A DNA stretch of 64,000 nt from Zizania palustris (lineage: Eukaryota > Streptophyta > Magnoliopsida > Poales > Poaceae). Under the pieces are notes generated by a model, which made no database searches, was not told the origin of the DNA, and worked only from the letters and a program-made list of their open reading frames with translations. The stretch covers positions 28,829,712 to 28,893,711 of the forward strand of contig JAAALK010000286.1 of NCBI GenBank assembly GCA_019279435.1. The letters run 5' to 3'. This document shows positions 51,789-62,758 of the stretch, piece after piece; the first letter of the stretch is position 1, and each line of letters starts with the position of its first letter. A program made the position numbers and the translations under genes.

Positions 51789-54700
51789 ATGGCGAAGACC
51801 AGCTTCAAGGTCCCTAGGGCGCCAACAGTTGTGGTGACTCCAACGGTGGCGGTAGCAGCACCAGTGGCGGCGCCAGCAAGGAATCCCCAAAATATTGGTC
51901 CTCATGATCTCCTCCCGGCATCTTCGAAGTATTCGGACCAGCCTTACAAACTGGGGCCATCTACCTGCAAGAGGGAGACGATCGCAGCAGCAGTGGAGGG
52001 AAAGATTGGCTCGGAGGTCATCATCCAGAAACCTGGAAAGGAGGCCATCCCTTGACCAAGACCTGGAGAAGTTGTAGTGTTCGAAGATTTTTTTGAAGCG
52101 GGGTTAGGACTCCCAGTAGTGGACTTCCTATCGAAGGCACTGGACTTATTTCATATCACCCTTCCTCAACTGTCTGCGAACGCAATAGCGCGCTTGGCCA
52201 TCTTCGAATTGGCGCTGCGAGCTGAGGGCTACGAAGGAAGAGCAGAAATTTTTGCAGCATTGCACAGGGCATCCTGCTAGCCAAAGACTTACCTAGGCCC
52301 TGGAGGAGAGAAGATCGTGGTAGCCTTCGGCAGCATCAACTTCCGACTTCGGGATGAATTTCAACTAAGATTTCTAGCGAAGGCCATCAATGCCAGATGG
52401 TACATAGATTGGATCCTCTGGTGGTTCTATGACGAAGTTGGGGCAGGCAGTCGGCTGGCCGGACCTCTGCAGGACATAAACTTCCGAAGGGAAGCCCAAG
52501 TTCACCCAGATCCTGGCCAGCTCGAAGCTCACCTCAGCCTGCTCAAAAGCATTAGTCGCCGCATGAGCATGCGGGATTTAGCGGAGGAGTTCATCGGACT
52601 CCAAATTCCACCTCTGATGGCCAACTGGCCTATCACATTTGAAGAGGATCCAGAGGGTGGACTCCAAAAAATCTCTTCGAACTCGAGCCCTGCATGTAGC
52701 TTTGAAAACAACATGTTCTATATATATTTGTTTGATGAAATGACTAATGCCAACTTATCTTTCAGCTTCTCAAGCCCCCATGACTTCGGAGCAAATTGTT
52801 CGAGCTTCGGAGAAGATTGTGGGAGTTCCAACTCCGGCCGAGAAGGAGTGGAGAACAAAGCTAGTGGGTAATTGGGAGCGGGTCAACCAAGTATGGGGTG
52901 TACTCGGAGTTGCTCTCCCTCTTCTTCCAGACTGGGTACCTTCACAACAAGGACCGAAGAAAAGGAAGGCGGATGCCGGGACTTCGGCTCCAGTTAAGAC
53001 CCCAGCAAAAAAGGTAGCCTGAAAGCCAAAGAATGTGGCACCTTCAAGTCCGGTGGCTTCGGTCTCCGATTCCTCTGAAGACGAGGGAAGAGTCCTCATC
53101 AACCTGATCACCGAAGACAAAAACCGGGCAGAAGTAAACACTGGCAATGCCGCAAGCGTGCCAGATGTTCCAGGTAGCTCCGGACAAGCTGGACCTGCCG
53201 CATGAAGAAGCCTCTGTAACTGAAGGCGGAGTCGAAGTTACTGCCAGGCAAGCTTCAATTCCGGACGAAGTGGTAGCTATAGCTCCAAGAGAGGCTCCAA
53301 TAGTCAACCCTTCGGTTCTAGACTTCGAGTCCGATGAAGACTTCGAAGTGGCCTTTGACCCTCCGAGCAGCCCCGTACTCACCCGCCGACAGGACTTCGG
53401 GGGTAAACTTTGCATGAACCATTTGTTCCTTTTCCCTGCAAAATTATGCAATATATAATACCTTTTTCTTGGCAGGGTCCGCTCCCATGGAGGTGACTCC
53501 TCCCGAAGATACGGCTCCTAGGGCCTCAACATCTCCGGGGCTGATTCCAGAAGTTGCACAGATGGGACCTGGAAAAGGTAAAGGCAAAATGGACCCCTTT
53601 CCTGCTCTGAACATAGGATTAACTCCGTCTGAATCAACAGACGGGGATCAATCTACGGAGGGGGAACAGTCCATCGAAGTCTTCGGCAATGCAGCACAAC
53701 GCTCCGACCCTTCGCCAAACGAAGATGATCAAAGGGCTCTATCCATGCTCCCCCTCATAGCTCCTTTTCTGGAGCGAAGGACCGGACTTTGGGCCCTGCT
53801 CGAGCCTTTGGATCAAGCTAACCGTGAAGTTGGGGAGACGAACTTAGTAGCCATACTTAGCGAAGCTGAGGGATCGGAGCTGAACGCAGCCTTAGAATGG
53901 GCAGCATACCAGGTACAAAGTATCTGCAAAACAAGTTTAATTTTAACTCATGAATAATCTCTCACCTTGCTTTTTCTCATCATAGAAAATAGTTCTGGCT
54001 CGAGCTACAGCCGTCTCGAACGAGCCCGGAAGCATTCGTCTTCAGTAGAGGGTTACTGCTCTCCAAAGAAGTCTTAATGTCTCCGAAGTTCGAATTTCTA
54101 GCTTAGATGAAACGGTTACAGCGGAGAGGTGGGCCAGACAACATCTAGAGGCTGCGAATAAAAAACTCAAAGCCGAACAAATCGTGCTTCGGGCCGAGAT
54201 AGAGAAAATGCGGGCAGAACACGCCACGGTGGGGGCTGAGCTAGTTAAGCTTCAAGAGGAGAAAGCTAAAGCCACGGAGGAAGCTAGCAACTTTCTTAGC
54301 CAGAAGAGTTGTCTGGCTACGGAGGCAGCTAGGCTATCCACTGTGGTAGATGAGATGACTTCGTCAAGGGATGCTTTGATTGAAGATAAGGTGAAGTCGG
54401 AGAAGGTAGCCACGGAGGTCATGAACAATTTGTTAGGTGTTCTAGAGTACTTCGGTACTCTTTGGACACTACCTTCGAGTGACAACATCCCCCTACTACG
54501 ACGGCTGAAGATGATCCAAGGAGCTGCGAAGATGATGAAGACAGCAGGCATTCGGTATGGAGAGATCTTCGGCCAAGTGGCTGCTCTCGGAGTACTTCGC
54601 TACTACGAAGGTCTAGGGCTAACGATAGCACCAGATTCAGGGGCGACTCCCATTACCTTCGACGACAACCAACTGCTCAACCCTTCCGAAGATGTGGCCA

Positions 54701-55252
54701 CAGCTTGGCAAGCCTTCCAAACTTCATGGAGAGCCAAAGGTCGATCAACGATCAAGGCTTGGATCGATGAAGTGCATCGCCAAAAACAAGCTCGGTCTCA
54801 AGCTTCGAGCAGCCAGCCTCCGCCGGACCCGTAGGTTTAGCCTTGTCTAGGGAGCCCAACTATGTAAAAAATTATGCTTTCATATATTATGTATGAAAAT
54901 TTATTTATCATGTTTTTAGGCTTGTCAACCTCGTATGGATGATGTTGAAGTATTAAACGTTACCGAAGAACTCCGCCTGCTATGGGCTACCTTCGATCTC
55001 TTAAAACTTCACAAACGACCTCGATTTTTGATTCCTCGAGAAAGCTCCGGTGCAATTGCGCCCGAAATATGTAAAGATATATTATCTCATATTAAAGAGG
55101 AAGAAAAAGAAGTTAACTTGGAAACTTCATCTTCTGAAGACGTTGAATGGTCTGAAGACGAGGATATTGCTGAAGAACAAGGAAAGAAGCCTGAAGAACT
55201 TCGAAGCCGGGAAAAACGTCCCGAGCGACTTCGAACTTGGGATGAACTTTAA
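51789..55252 (+). pseudogene. TAT-3 antisense gene, five exons (best-preserved copy)
   Basis: Exons by comparison with TAT-1: 51789-52695, 52766-53402, 53476-53912, 53986-54834 and 54920-55252, about 1050 codons. Introns 52696-52765 and 53403-53475 (phase 1) and 53913-53985 and 54835-54919 (phase 0) are GT-AG, 70-85 bp. Exon 1: MAKTSFKVP, Ala/Pro tract, GPHDLLPASSKYSDQPYKLG, GLGLPVVDFLSKALDLFHI, QLSANAIARLAIFELALRAE. Exon 2: KEWRTKLVGNWERVNQVWGV, PKKRKADAG, acidic end. Exon 3: MGPGKGKGKMDPFP, LIAPFLERRTGLWALLEP. Exon 4: a coiled coil of about 110 residues, then GLTIAPDSGATPITFDDNQL. Exon 5: WATFDLLKLHKRPRF, Glu-rich end. Breaks: TGA about 52053, TAG about 52276, TGA 53020, frameshift about 53150, TAG about 54048 and 54832. 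No enzyme motif seen; function unknown. Confidence 0.82.
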
Positions 55253-56148
55253 CAGGAACAAAAAGATTTTCGAGCTTCGAAGCGAGGGAGAAGAGTTAAA
55301 CGTAAAGTTATTAGGACTACCGACTCTAGAACTAGTCGCTCCAAATTTAGTAATAGCTCTAGAAATCAAAGGGGTCTTCGATTCCTTCTTGGAATAGATA
55401 CAAATTTTTCATGATGTAATATAATCTGTTTGAATAATAAAGATTGATTTTTAAAATTGTCTCCCTACTTCCTAGCCCCTCTTTGGGCACAAGCAACTTC
55501 GAAGTGTACTCGAAGATGGTTAGGCGCAAAGAAAAAACTTAGGAGTACAATTTTGGAGGCTCGGAGCCCCTCTGCAACTTAAGATTAATTGAAATCTTAC
55601 AAAACGTCTTTGACTACTTAGAGTCTGAAAAGTGGTAACTTAATACCTTTGTTTGAAAGAAAGTAACTTCGGACTGATTTCTCGGACACCTTGGCGTCCA
55701 AAATGATTGGTCATTTTGGACTCTTTTCACAGATATTCAAAGCTTATTAGCTTAAACTCTGTTTTATTTTGGCCTCCTTCGGCTCTTTTTGCGAATGCTA
55801 TCAAACCGGTGGTTTGGAATTTGCAGTGGTCTCCTTGGACTCTTTTTACGGATGCTTTCAAGCCGGAGCTTGGAATCCGCATTATTTGGTCTCCTTCGAC
55901 TCTTTTTACGGATGTTTTCAAGCCGGTGGCTTGGCATCTGTTTTTCAGTGATTTTCCCACATCGTCGGAAGCTTTGAACCAGTGGTTCGAAGTCCGAAAA
56001 ATTGGTTCAAATTAATGACACTTCCCTCCTAGCCAACTTCGTTCTTCCAGTGCGTCGACTAGAAGTAGGAAGTGTTTGAGAGGTAGGCATTATCTGAACC
56101 ATGAGCTTTATTAATTCAGAAGGTGTTTACAAATGATTACAAGGAGCC
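55253..56148. repeat. TAT-3 spacer: convergent poly(A) signals and 60-bp repeats
   Basis: AATAATAAAG at about 55433 follows the antisense gene and is a plausible plus-strand poly(A) signal. Three to four degraded 60-bp units span 55709-55944. Minus-strand AATAAA at about 56107 follows pol. An open frame at 55050-55397 is a shifted reading of exon 5 and is not real. Confidence 0.82.
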
Positions 56149-57190
56149 TTATGCGAAATATCGCTTTAAGTGCTCCGCATGCCATGTATGTGTTAATTCT
56201 TCGCCTTCTAAATTAGCTAACTTAAAAGAACCAGGGCGTCCCGAGCGGAGAATGATGTATGGACCTTCCCACTTATTCCCTAACTTTCCTGGTGCTATAA
56301 TGCTTCGCAAAATCAGATGACCCGGCTTAAGTTCATTAAGCTTAACCTTCGGGTCAAACCAAGTCTTCGTCTGCTGCTGATACTTTGACAAATTGGTGAC
56401 ATCTCGAAGTCTTGTTTCATCTATTAAATCAAGCGAAGTTTGCCTTTCTGCTTATATTTCCGGTTCGGTGCTGTGAAGGGATCCTCCTTTAAGCTCCGTT
56501 GGTGTCATAGCTTCATCTCCGAATAATGGTCTGAAAGGAGTGAACCCTGTGGACCTTGTTTGAGTGGTCCGAATGGACCATAAAATCTTTGGGAGCTCTT
56601 CAGTCCACAGCCCTTTTGCCAACCCTACTATTCTTCGATTCAATCCTGACAAGATATTAACATTGGCTCTTTCAACAACTCCATTGGATTGAGGATGGCG
56701 CACTGCAGCGAAGCATATTTGTATGCCAAGATCTTCGCAAAACTTCCTGAAGGGCTCTGCATCAAATTGTGTCCCATTGTCAATTGTGAGCTGCCGAGGT
56801 ACTCCGAACCGGCAAATAATATTTTTCCAGAAATTGTTTGCACATTATTCAAAGTGATAGCTGTGAGGGACTCTGCTTCGACCCAGTTGGAAAAATACTC
56901 AATTGCTACCACTGCGAATTTCAAATTTCCTTTTGCTACTGGGAAGGGGGCAATAAGGTCCATGCCCCATCTGGCCATGGGCCACACTGGGGCAATGACT
57001 TGAAGAGTTGTTGGCGGACGATGACTTTTTCTTCCCATCCATTGACAACCCTAGCACGTGCGGACTAGGCTCTCCGCATCAGTTACTATTGTAGGCCAAT
57101 AAAGCCCCTGGCGAAGTGTTTTTCCTACCAAAGCTCGAGGGGCCAGATGGTACCACAAAGTCCTTCATGAATTTCTCGGAGAATCTCCTG
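56149..57190 (-). pseudogene. TAT-3 integrase, broken
   Basis: Minus strand: MGRKSHRPPTTLQVIAPVW, WGMDLIAPFPVAKGNLKF (Asp), then a frameshift near 56840. The segment with the second Asp is in another frame. HPQSNGVVERANVNILSGLN (Glu) and GLWTEELPKILWSIRTTQ, a stop near 56452, and the C-terminal WFDPKVKLNELKPGHLIL to LKRYFA follow. The zinc-finger region (57060-57190) is also frameshifted. All catalytic positions can be located, but not in one frame. Confidence 0.86.
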
Positions 57191-57808
57191 ACCTTAGGCT
57201 TGAGAGATACATCGGAGTAGAGGAGAACATACTCCGGCCTTGTATAAAATACAGTTGATTATACGATAATTTCGAATTCTGAGCTTTAACCTCGAAAGTT
57301 GTGGCCCCTCAGGCAAAGTTGCTTCTCCTTGCAACATTTCCATAATTGAACTTCGCCAATCTATACTTGGAATGCAAAGAACGTCCGCAGAAGGAATCTG
57401 TGTTACCAAAGGTGAATTGAGCTCTTTTGGAATGTCCAAAGCTCCGGCTGCAGCTTTCGCCAAGATATCAGCTTGCATATTTTCAGCTCTTGGTATGATT
57501 CAAATGGAAATCCCTTTAAATGTTGCTTCAATATTACAGATCTCTTCCAGATATTTTGCAAGCTGTGGATGGCGGACTTGAAAACTCTTATCTACGTGCC
57601 CTGCTACAATTTGAGAATCTGTTTTAATAATAACTCTTGTAGCACCCAAAGCACGTGCCTTTCGAAGTCCTAACAAAATTCCTTCATACTCCGCTGTATT
57701 GTTAGTGGACTTAAAGTTGAGCCTAGCGGAATACAATGCTCTTTGCCCTGAAGGCGAAATTATTACCGCTCCAACACCTGCTCCAGATGCTTGGAAAGCT
57801 CCATCGGA
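57191..57808 (-). pseudogene. TAT-3 second RNase H and tether
   Basis: Archaeal-type RNase H: SDGAFQASGAGVGAVIISPS, ARLNFKSTNNTAEYEGILLG, TRVIIKTDSQIVAGHVDKSF; the Asp, Glu and Asp of the active site are visible. The TAT-1 codon TAT in WTIYSDEA is TAA here (about 57807), separating it from the RT frame. The tether continues AAAGALDIPKELNSPLV and SRLKLRIRNYRIINCILYK. Confidence 0.82.
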
Positions 57809-59405
57809 TTATATGGTCCAAATTCCTTCACTTTGTTTCTCCGGAGCCCATACTGCAGGGGGAGTCCATTCTGCCACAAAGTCTGCCAACACTTGTGACT
57901 TAATTGCTGTCCTTGCCACAAAGGAGATGCCAAAGTGTGCTAATTCAACAGCCCACTTCCCAATTCTTCCAGTGGAATCCTTACTTTGGAGCAAATCTCC
58001 TAAGGGATACGAAGTTGGTACAATCACATTATGTGCTAGGAAATAATGCCTTAACTTCCTCGAAGCCTTTATCAGAGCATAGGTGAACTTCCCGAGCTCG
58101 GAATATCTTGTTTTTGCTCCAGACAATGCTTCAGATACAAAATAGACTGGATTCTGTACCAACTTCCCATTGAAATCAACTTCTCTGACAAGGACTGCAA
58201 GGTAAAGGAGTAGGGTTTCATCCGCAACAGGCACCGTGAGTGTAGCGAGGTTACTGAAATAATTCTTAATATCATCAAAACTCTTTTGACACTTCGGTGT
58301 CCATGCAAAATCTTCGGACCCTTTCAATGCTTTGAAAATGGGCAAACTTCTCTCCGCAGACCTTGCTAGGAATCTGCTAAGTGCTGCAAGGCGACCATTT
58401 AATTTATGCACTTGCTTCAAATTTTCCGGAGGAGCCATCCTTTGCAACGCAGTTATTTGAGTAGGGCTAGCTTCGATCCCTCTGCTTGAAACTAGATACG
58501 CTAACAATTTTCCATCTTGAGCCCCGAAGATACATTTTTCGGGGTTGAGGTAGATTCCACATGCGTGAAGGCCATTAAATGTTTCTGCTAAGTCTAGGCT
58601 ATGATGGTGCTTTAGAGCACTCTTTATTACAATGTCATCCATATAGGCTTCTACATTGCAGCCTATTTGATGACCTAGAGCCTTAGCAATTAACCTCGAA
58701 AAAGTTGCCCCGGCATTTCTTAAGCCAAAGGGCATTCTTACATAACAAAAGACTCCCGAAGGAGTTACAAAGCTTGTTTTGATTTCATCTTCGCGCTTTA
58801 GCCAGATTTGATGATAGCCAGAGTACGCGTCAAGGAAGCTTAATAACTCCAAACCAGCAGTGGAGTCTACCAATTGATCAATTCGGGGCATGGGATAGGG
58901 TCACGGGGGCATGCTTTATTCAAAGATGTAAAGTCAAGACACATGCGCCACTTCCTGGAAGATTTCTTTCTAACGAAGACTGGGTTGGCTAGCCACTCCA
59001 TATGAGCTACTTCTCTGATAATCCCAGCCTTCAGCAACTTTTTCACTTCATCTTTAGCAAGGATGGCCATCTCCGTAGATAACTTCCGGAGTCCTTGTCG
59101 GACAGGATGAACCCTCGAGTTCACAAGTAAACTATGCTCAATAATATCCCGACTGACTATGGTAATGTCCTCATCAGACCAGGCAAAGACATCTAAATTT
59201 TCTTCAACTACTTTTTCTAACGAAGTAGCGACTTCTGCGGGCAAATCTTTGCCAAATTGGAATGAATAGTCTTTGCCATCTTTGACAATAACCTTCGTTA
59301 TAATCTCCCCTTCGGGACTTGGCCTTGGGAAGGACTTCTTCGAAGGTTCACCTGAAGCAGAAGTATCCTCCGGGTTGCCTTGCACGCTGTTCACTTGCCT
59401 CGGGT
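57809..59405 (-). pseudogene. TAT-3 RT and first RNase H, mostly open
   Basis: The 58891-57809 stretch is open for 360 residues. RT palm LLSFLDAYSGYHQIWLKRED (Asp), RMPFGLRNAGATFSRL, and catalytic EAYMDDIVIKSALKHHHSL with YMDD. The thumb is PPENLKQVHKLNGRLAALSR; the first RNase H shows FAWTPKCQKSFDDIKNYF and NPVYFVSEALSGAKTRYSEL, then IGKWAVELAHFGISF. Upstream (59394-58867) RT fingers and linker are in another frame, with a one-base shift near 58885: ENLDVFAWSDEDITIVSRD, KDEVKKLLKAGIIREVAH, WRMCLDFTSLNKACPRDP. SIRE-D interrupts it at 59405. Confidence 0.87.
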
Positions 59406-61429
59406 TGTAGGACCGAAAGTAGCGACCAGAGGGGGGGGGTGAATGGGCGCCTTAAAAATTCTTTCGAATCTATGGCCTGTTCCCAATACCCAACGCACCT
59501 CAAAAATACTATGCAGCAGAAAGTAGACAGTAGGCCTAAGTCTAAAGGTTTCTAACCTAGAAGCAACTGATGATATACAGTGAAAAACTAAAGAGGTGCA
59601 ACTAGGCAGATAGACAAGTTGTAACAAGCCTAAACTTCTCAATGAAAAGATCTAAGTATGTATAAAGTGAAAAGAGAAGTTACTGTCCAAAGTTGTCTCC
59701 TGTTCGGAAGTTGGCGAAGCCCCCTTCGCACGTCGAGGTCTGCTTCGGAGGTTGGTGTCGGAGTCTGTCCGAAGTGCCGAAGGTGTCACTGTCTAGCCTA
59801 GTTCGACGTGGTAAGAAGCGAAGTGTACTTCGGAGCGAAGCAAAAGAAGTGCCGGAGCCTGGTTCGAAGTATGCACTTCGAAGACAGGACTTCGCACACA
59901 GCTTCGACTCACGAGCTTCGGAGCGAAGTAAAAACAGTGCCGAAGCTTGGTTCGAAGTAAGCGCTTCGAAGACAAGACTTCGAAAGTACTTCGAACCGAA
60001 AGCCTCGAAGCTAAATCTTCGAACACGAACCTTCGAACACAAAGCTTCGAATACACAAACAGACAACCTTCGAAACGTAGAAGCGAAGTCTGTCAAGTGA
60101 CAGAAAATCAAGTCCGAAGCCAATGCCCTACCTTCGAAAAGAGCAAGCTCCGAAAAGAGAGGCGAAGGGTGACAAGCAACACAGAAATCAGTGCGAGGCC
60201 TAGCGGAGCCACAAGCTTCGAACCCAACCTTGAAACGTGTCGAAGTAAGGACTTCGAACAGATAGGGCCGAAGCCCCTTCGCGCTATTGTTCGAAGTATG
60301 TAATGCTGTCGATCAGAAAAATGCTTCGAAGCATAGCAGCACAGAATACAAAACAAAGTTCGAAGATTGAAACGAAGCCTTCGAGTATGGTCGAATCGAA
60401 GCCTGCCTCACGGAGCTGAGGGGCTTCGAACAGAGAAGGATGACTTCGCAGAGACAGTCAGAAAAGCGATTTTAGTCCTCTCAACCCGATCGGAAAGTGG
60501 AGCAGTAAAAGTAAAAAGCTGGCGCAGAAGTACTGTAGCTGCAGTGGAGTACTACTTGTAAAACGCAAGAACTAGTACTCTGTATGTGAAGAACAGAAGC
60601 TTCTTCACACCCGCCGAAGCCTACAGAGGCTCAAAAATCACAGGGAAACTTGCATTGAAGACGAAAATGAGCCATTAAAAACTTTGCAGATGCAGCATAC
60701 AAAGAAGTAGAGCATTTACTGCAGCATTAAAAGCACGGCAAGAAACACAGTGGGAGAACTCCCTGGCGGCGCAAGCAAGGAACAGGAGATGAGAGAGAAA
60801 ACGTGAGAGGCAAAATGACCCAATAGAGTGGTATTCAATTTCAGCAAAAGGGGTAGTCCAAACCCTAGGGGTTGGGGTGCTATTTATAGGCAGCCCAACA
60901 CTAGGAATATTCTACCAGCCCCTTAGGGTTTTTACAGACTCAAAAATACAGAAAATGACTCTACTGCCCTTAGGTATTTTTACAGACACAACTGACTGAC
61001 TGTGGGCCTAGAGTAACAGATGACATATCCTGAAGCTATTCTTCTGGACAGTCGGATACAGAATCAACGGTTGTCAGTTTTACGCCGAAACTGACAAAGC
61101 CTCCACCAGCTTTGCACCAGGTACCCGGATTGGGCCGGCCCGACCCCGCAGCTCTCTCAGCCCGGCAATCGCTCACCGCCCGTGTACCTGAGTCAGTCCT
61201 GGTCAACAGCCCAGTGGGTCTTCTACTGCTTCTGGCCCATGCACCCGGATTGGGCCAGCCCGACTTCGCAGCCTCCTCTGCCCGACAGTCGCTCGCTGCC
61301 CGTGTACCTGAGTCACACGTGGCCCATAAGACAGCAGATCTCTTCTTCTTCTGTCCTCTTTGACTATCGTTGACAATGACTTATCACTTCTAGAGCCATG
61401 AGGCCCACGCTATTCAGCATGGCTCCTCA
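59406..61429 (-). repeat. SIRE-D 3' LTR (2024 bp)
   Basis: Plus-strand ends TGTAGGACCGAAAG and CATGGCTCCTCA, inverse of SIRE-C. The 59.7-60.4 kb part is dense in TTCGAA. An 88-bp direct duplication (59828 and 59916 onward) is present; the SIRE-C 20-bp palindromic array is absent. TATA box on minus strand in TGCTATTTATAGGC near 60890. Confidence 0.92.
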
Positions 61430-62758
61430 ATCTCCCCCTTGATGAGTGCATTGTCAACATTCCTCTTTTCACAGCTCTTCAGCACCTGCGAACAAATGTG
61501 GAAACACGAAAACAAAATACAAGGGAACAAGGAAGAAGAAGAAAAATAAGGTAAAAGTTTAACCTTAATGACCAAAAGCCAAACAAAAGCAAGAACCGGT
61601 CATTATGGTTAACCAAAACACAAAAGCTCAAAATGAGTGCGATTGCAGAACAACAAGGATATCAATAGAGTAAGAACTCCCCCTTAAACTCTGATCCCAA
61701 TTTTCTCCCCCTTGTTGACAAGTGAACTCATCAAGCACTCAAAAAGAGACACAGACTCCCCCTGAAATGCAACTCCCCCTCAAAATATGCAGTGAAAGCA
61801 ACTGGGGTGCAGGTGGAGTGTAGAAAGCATGCTTCTCAGATATGATTGACTGCAAATACAGTATCTAACAGGTATAGCAAAGGAGATACTGTCTAAGACA
61901 CATGGCAAGATCAGTGCAAGAGATGATATCTAAAGAAAGTCATTTAGCACGCATTTGTCAAGTTTTGCAAATAAAAGCATCACCACATTCTCTAGTAAAC
62001 AAGCAAGGTAAAGCATGAGATGCAGAAGCTAGCTGATATCTACCAAGATAAGCATTGTCCAAAAACAAAGTGCTTCAGCAGACTTGTTATCTTTTTAAAT
62101 GTTCAGGCTTTTTCAATTTTCCTTTTTCATTTTTGCCAAGGGTTATTTGCATGTCAAACCTTATGCTAACCGACCAAGTCAAGCCTAGGCCAGAACTGGA
62201 CCATCAGAAGCTTAAGACATTGGTCTTGGCATACACTACACTGTCCTAGTTCATACCAAAGTGCTATGGTAAGCAGTCCAGAACAATATAATGCGACAAA
62301 GCAAACCCACTTGGATCTTTTCAACTCAAGCATAAAAAGGCATGGAATTTTCATTCATTTCTGATTTTTATCATTTTTATAGCACATTTTCCATGTTAAA
62401 GCATAAAGATGTCCAAGTTGCATATCTGCATCTATGTGATGAACTAGCTACAAGGCATGTAACAAATAGCAAAAGCATTCAGCCTACACATGCTAGTTAC
62501 CAGAAGCAATGGTGATCATTTTTCAAGTTGAAAGCGTAAAAGCCATGCATATGACAGATATCAAACATGTCAAGCGAACTGAATCAAAGCATGATCATTG
62601 ACAAGTAATCAAAAGCATGTACCAGCTAGAATGAGTAAAGCAGTTCAATCATATAACAGAAGCATCTCTAAATGTGATATGTGAATATGTATGATATGAA
62701 CACACACAAAGAGACTCAAGAAAAGAGTAAAGAGCAAAGAAAACTGACGCAAAATATC
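61430..62758 (-). other. SIRE-D 3' untranslated region with multiple polypurine tracts
   Basis: The tract adjoining the LTR is 61430-61440 (AAGGGGGAGAT on minus). Further A/G runs of the same type lie at about 61677-61687, 61698-61712, 61757-61767 and 61770-61780. The conserved block spans about 62136-62320. No ORF supported. Confidence 0.82.

Larger units (their letters stand above)
50864..59405 (-). mobile_element. TAT-3: Tat-lineage element, interrupted by SIRE-D
   Basis: Minus strand with 3' LTR 50864-51360, polypurine tract, five-exon antisense gene on the plus strand, 60-bp repeat spacer, integrase, dual RNase H and RT. It is cut at 59405 by SIRE-D before the protease, so its 5' half is outside the window. 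Left flank GTTCC (50859-50863) is CRM-4 sequence. Confidence 0.9.
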
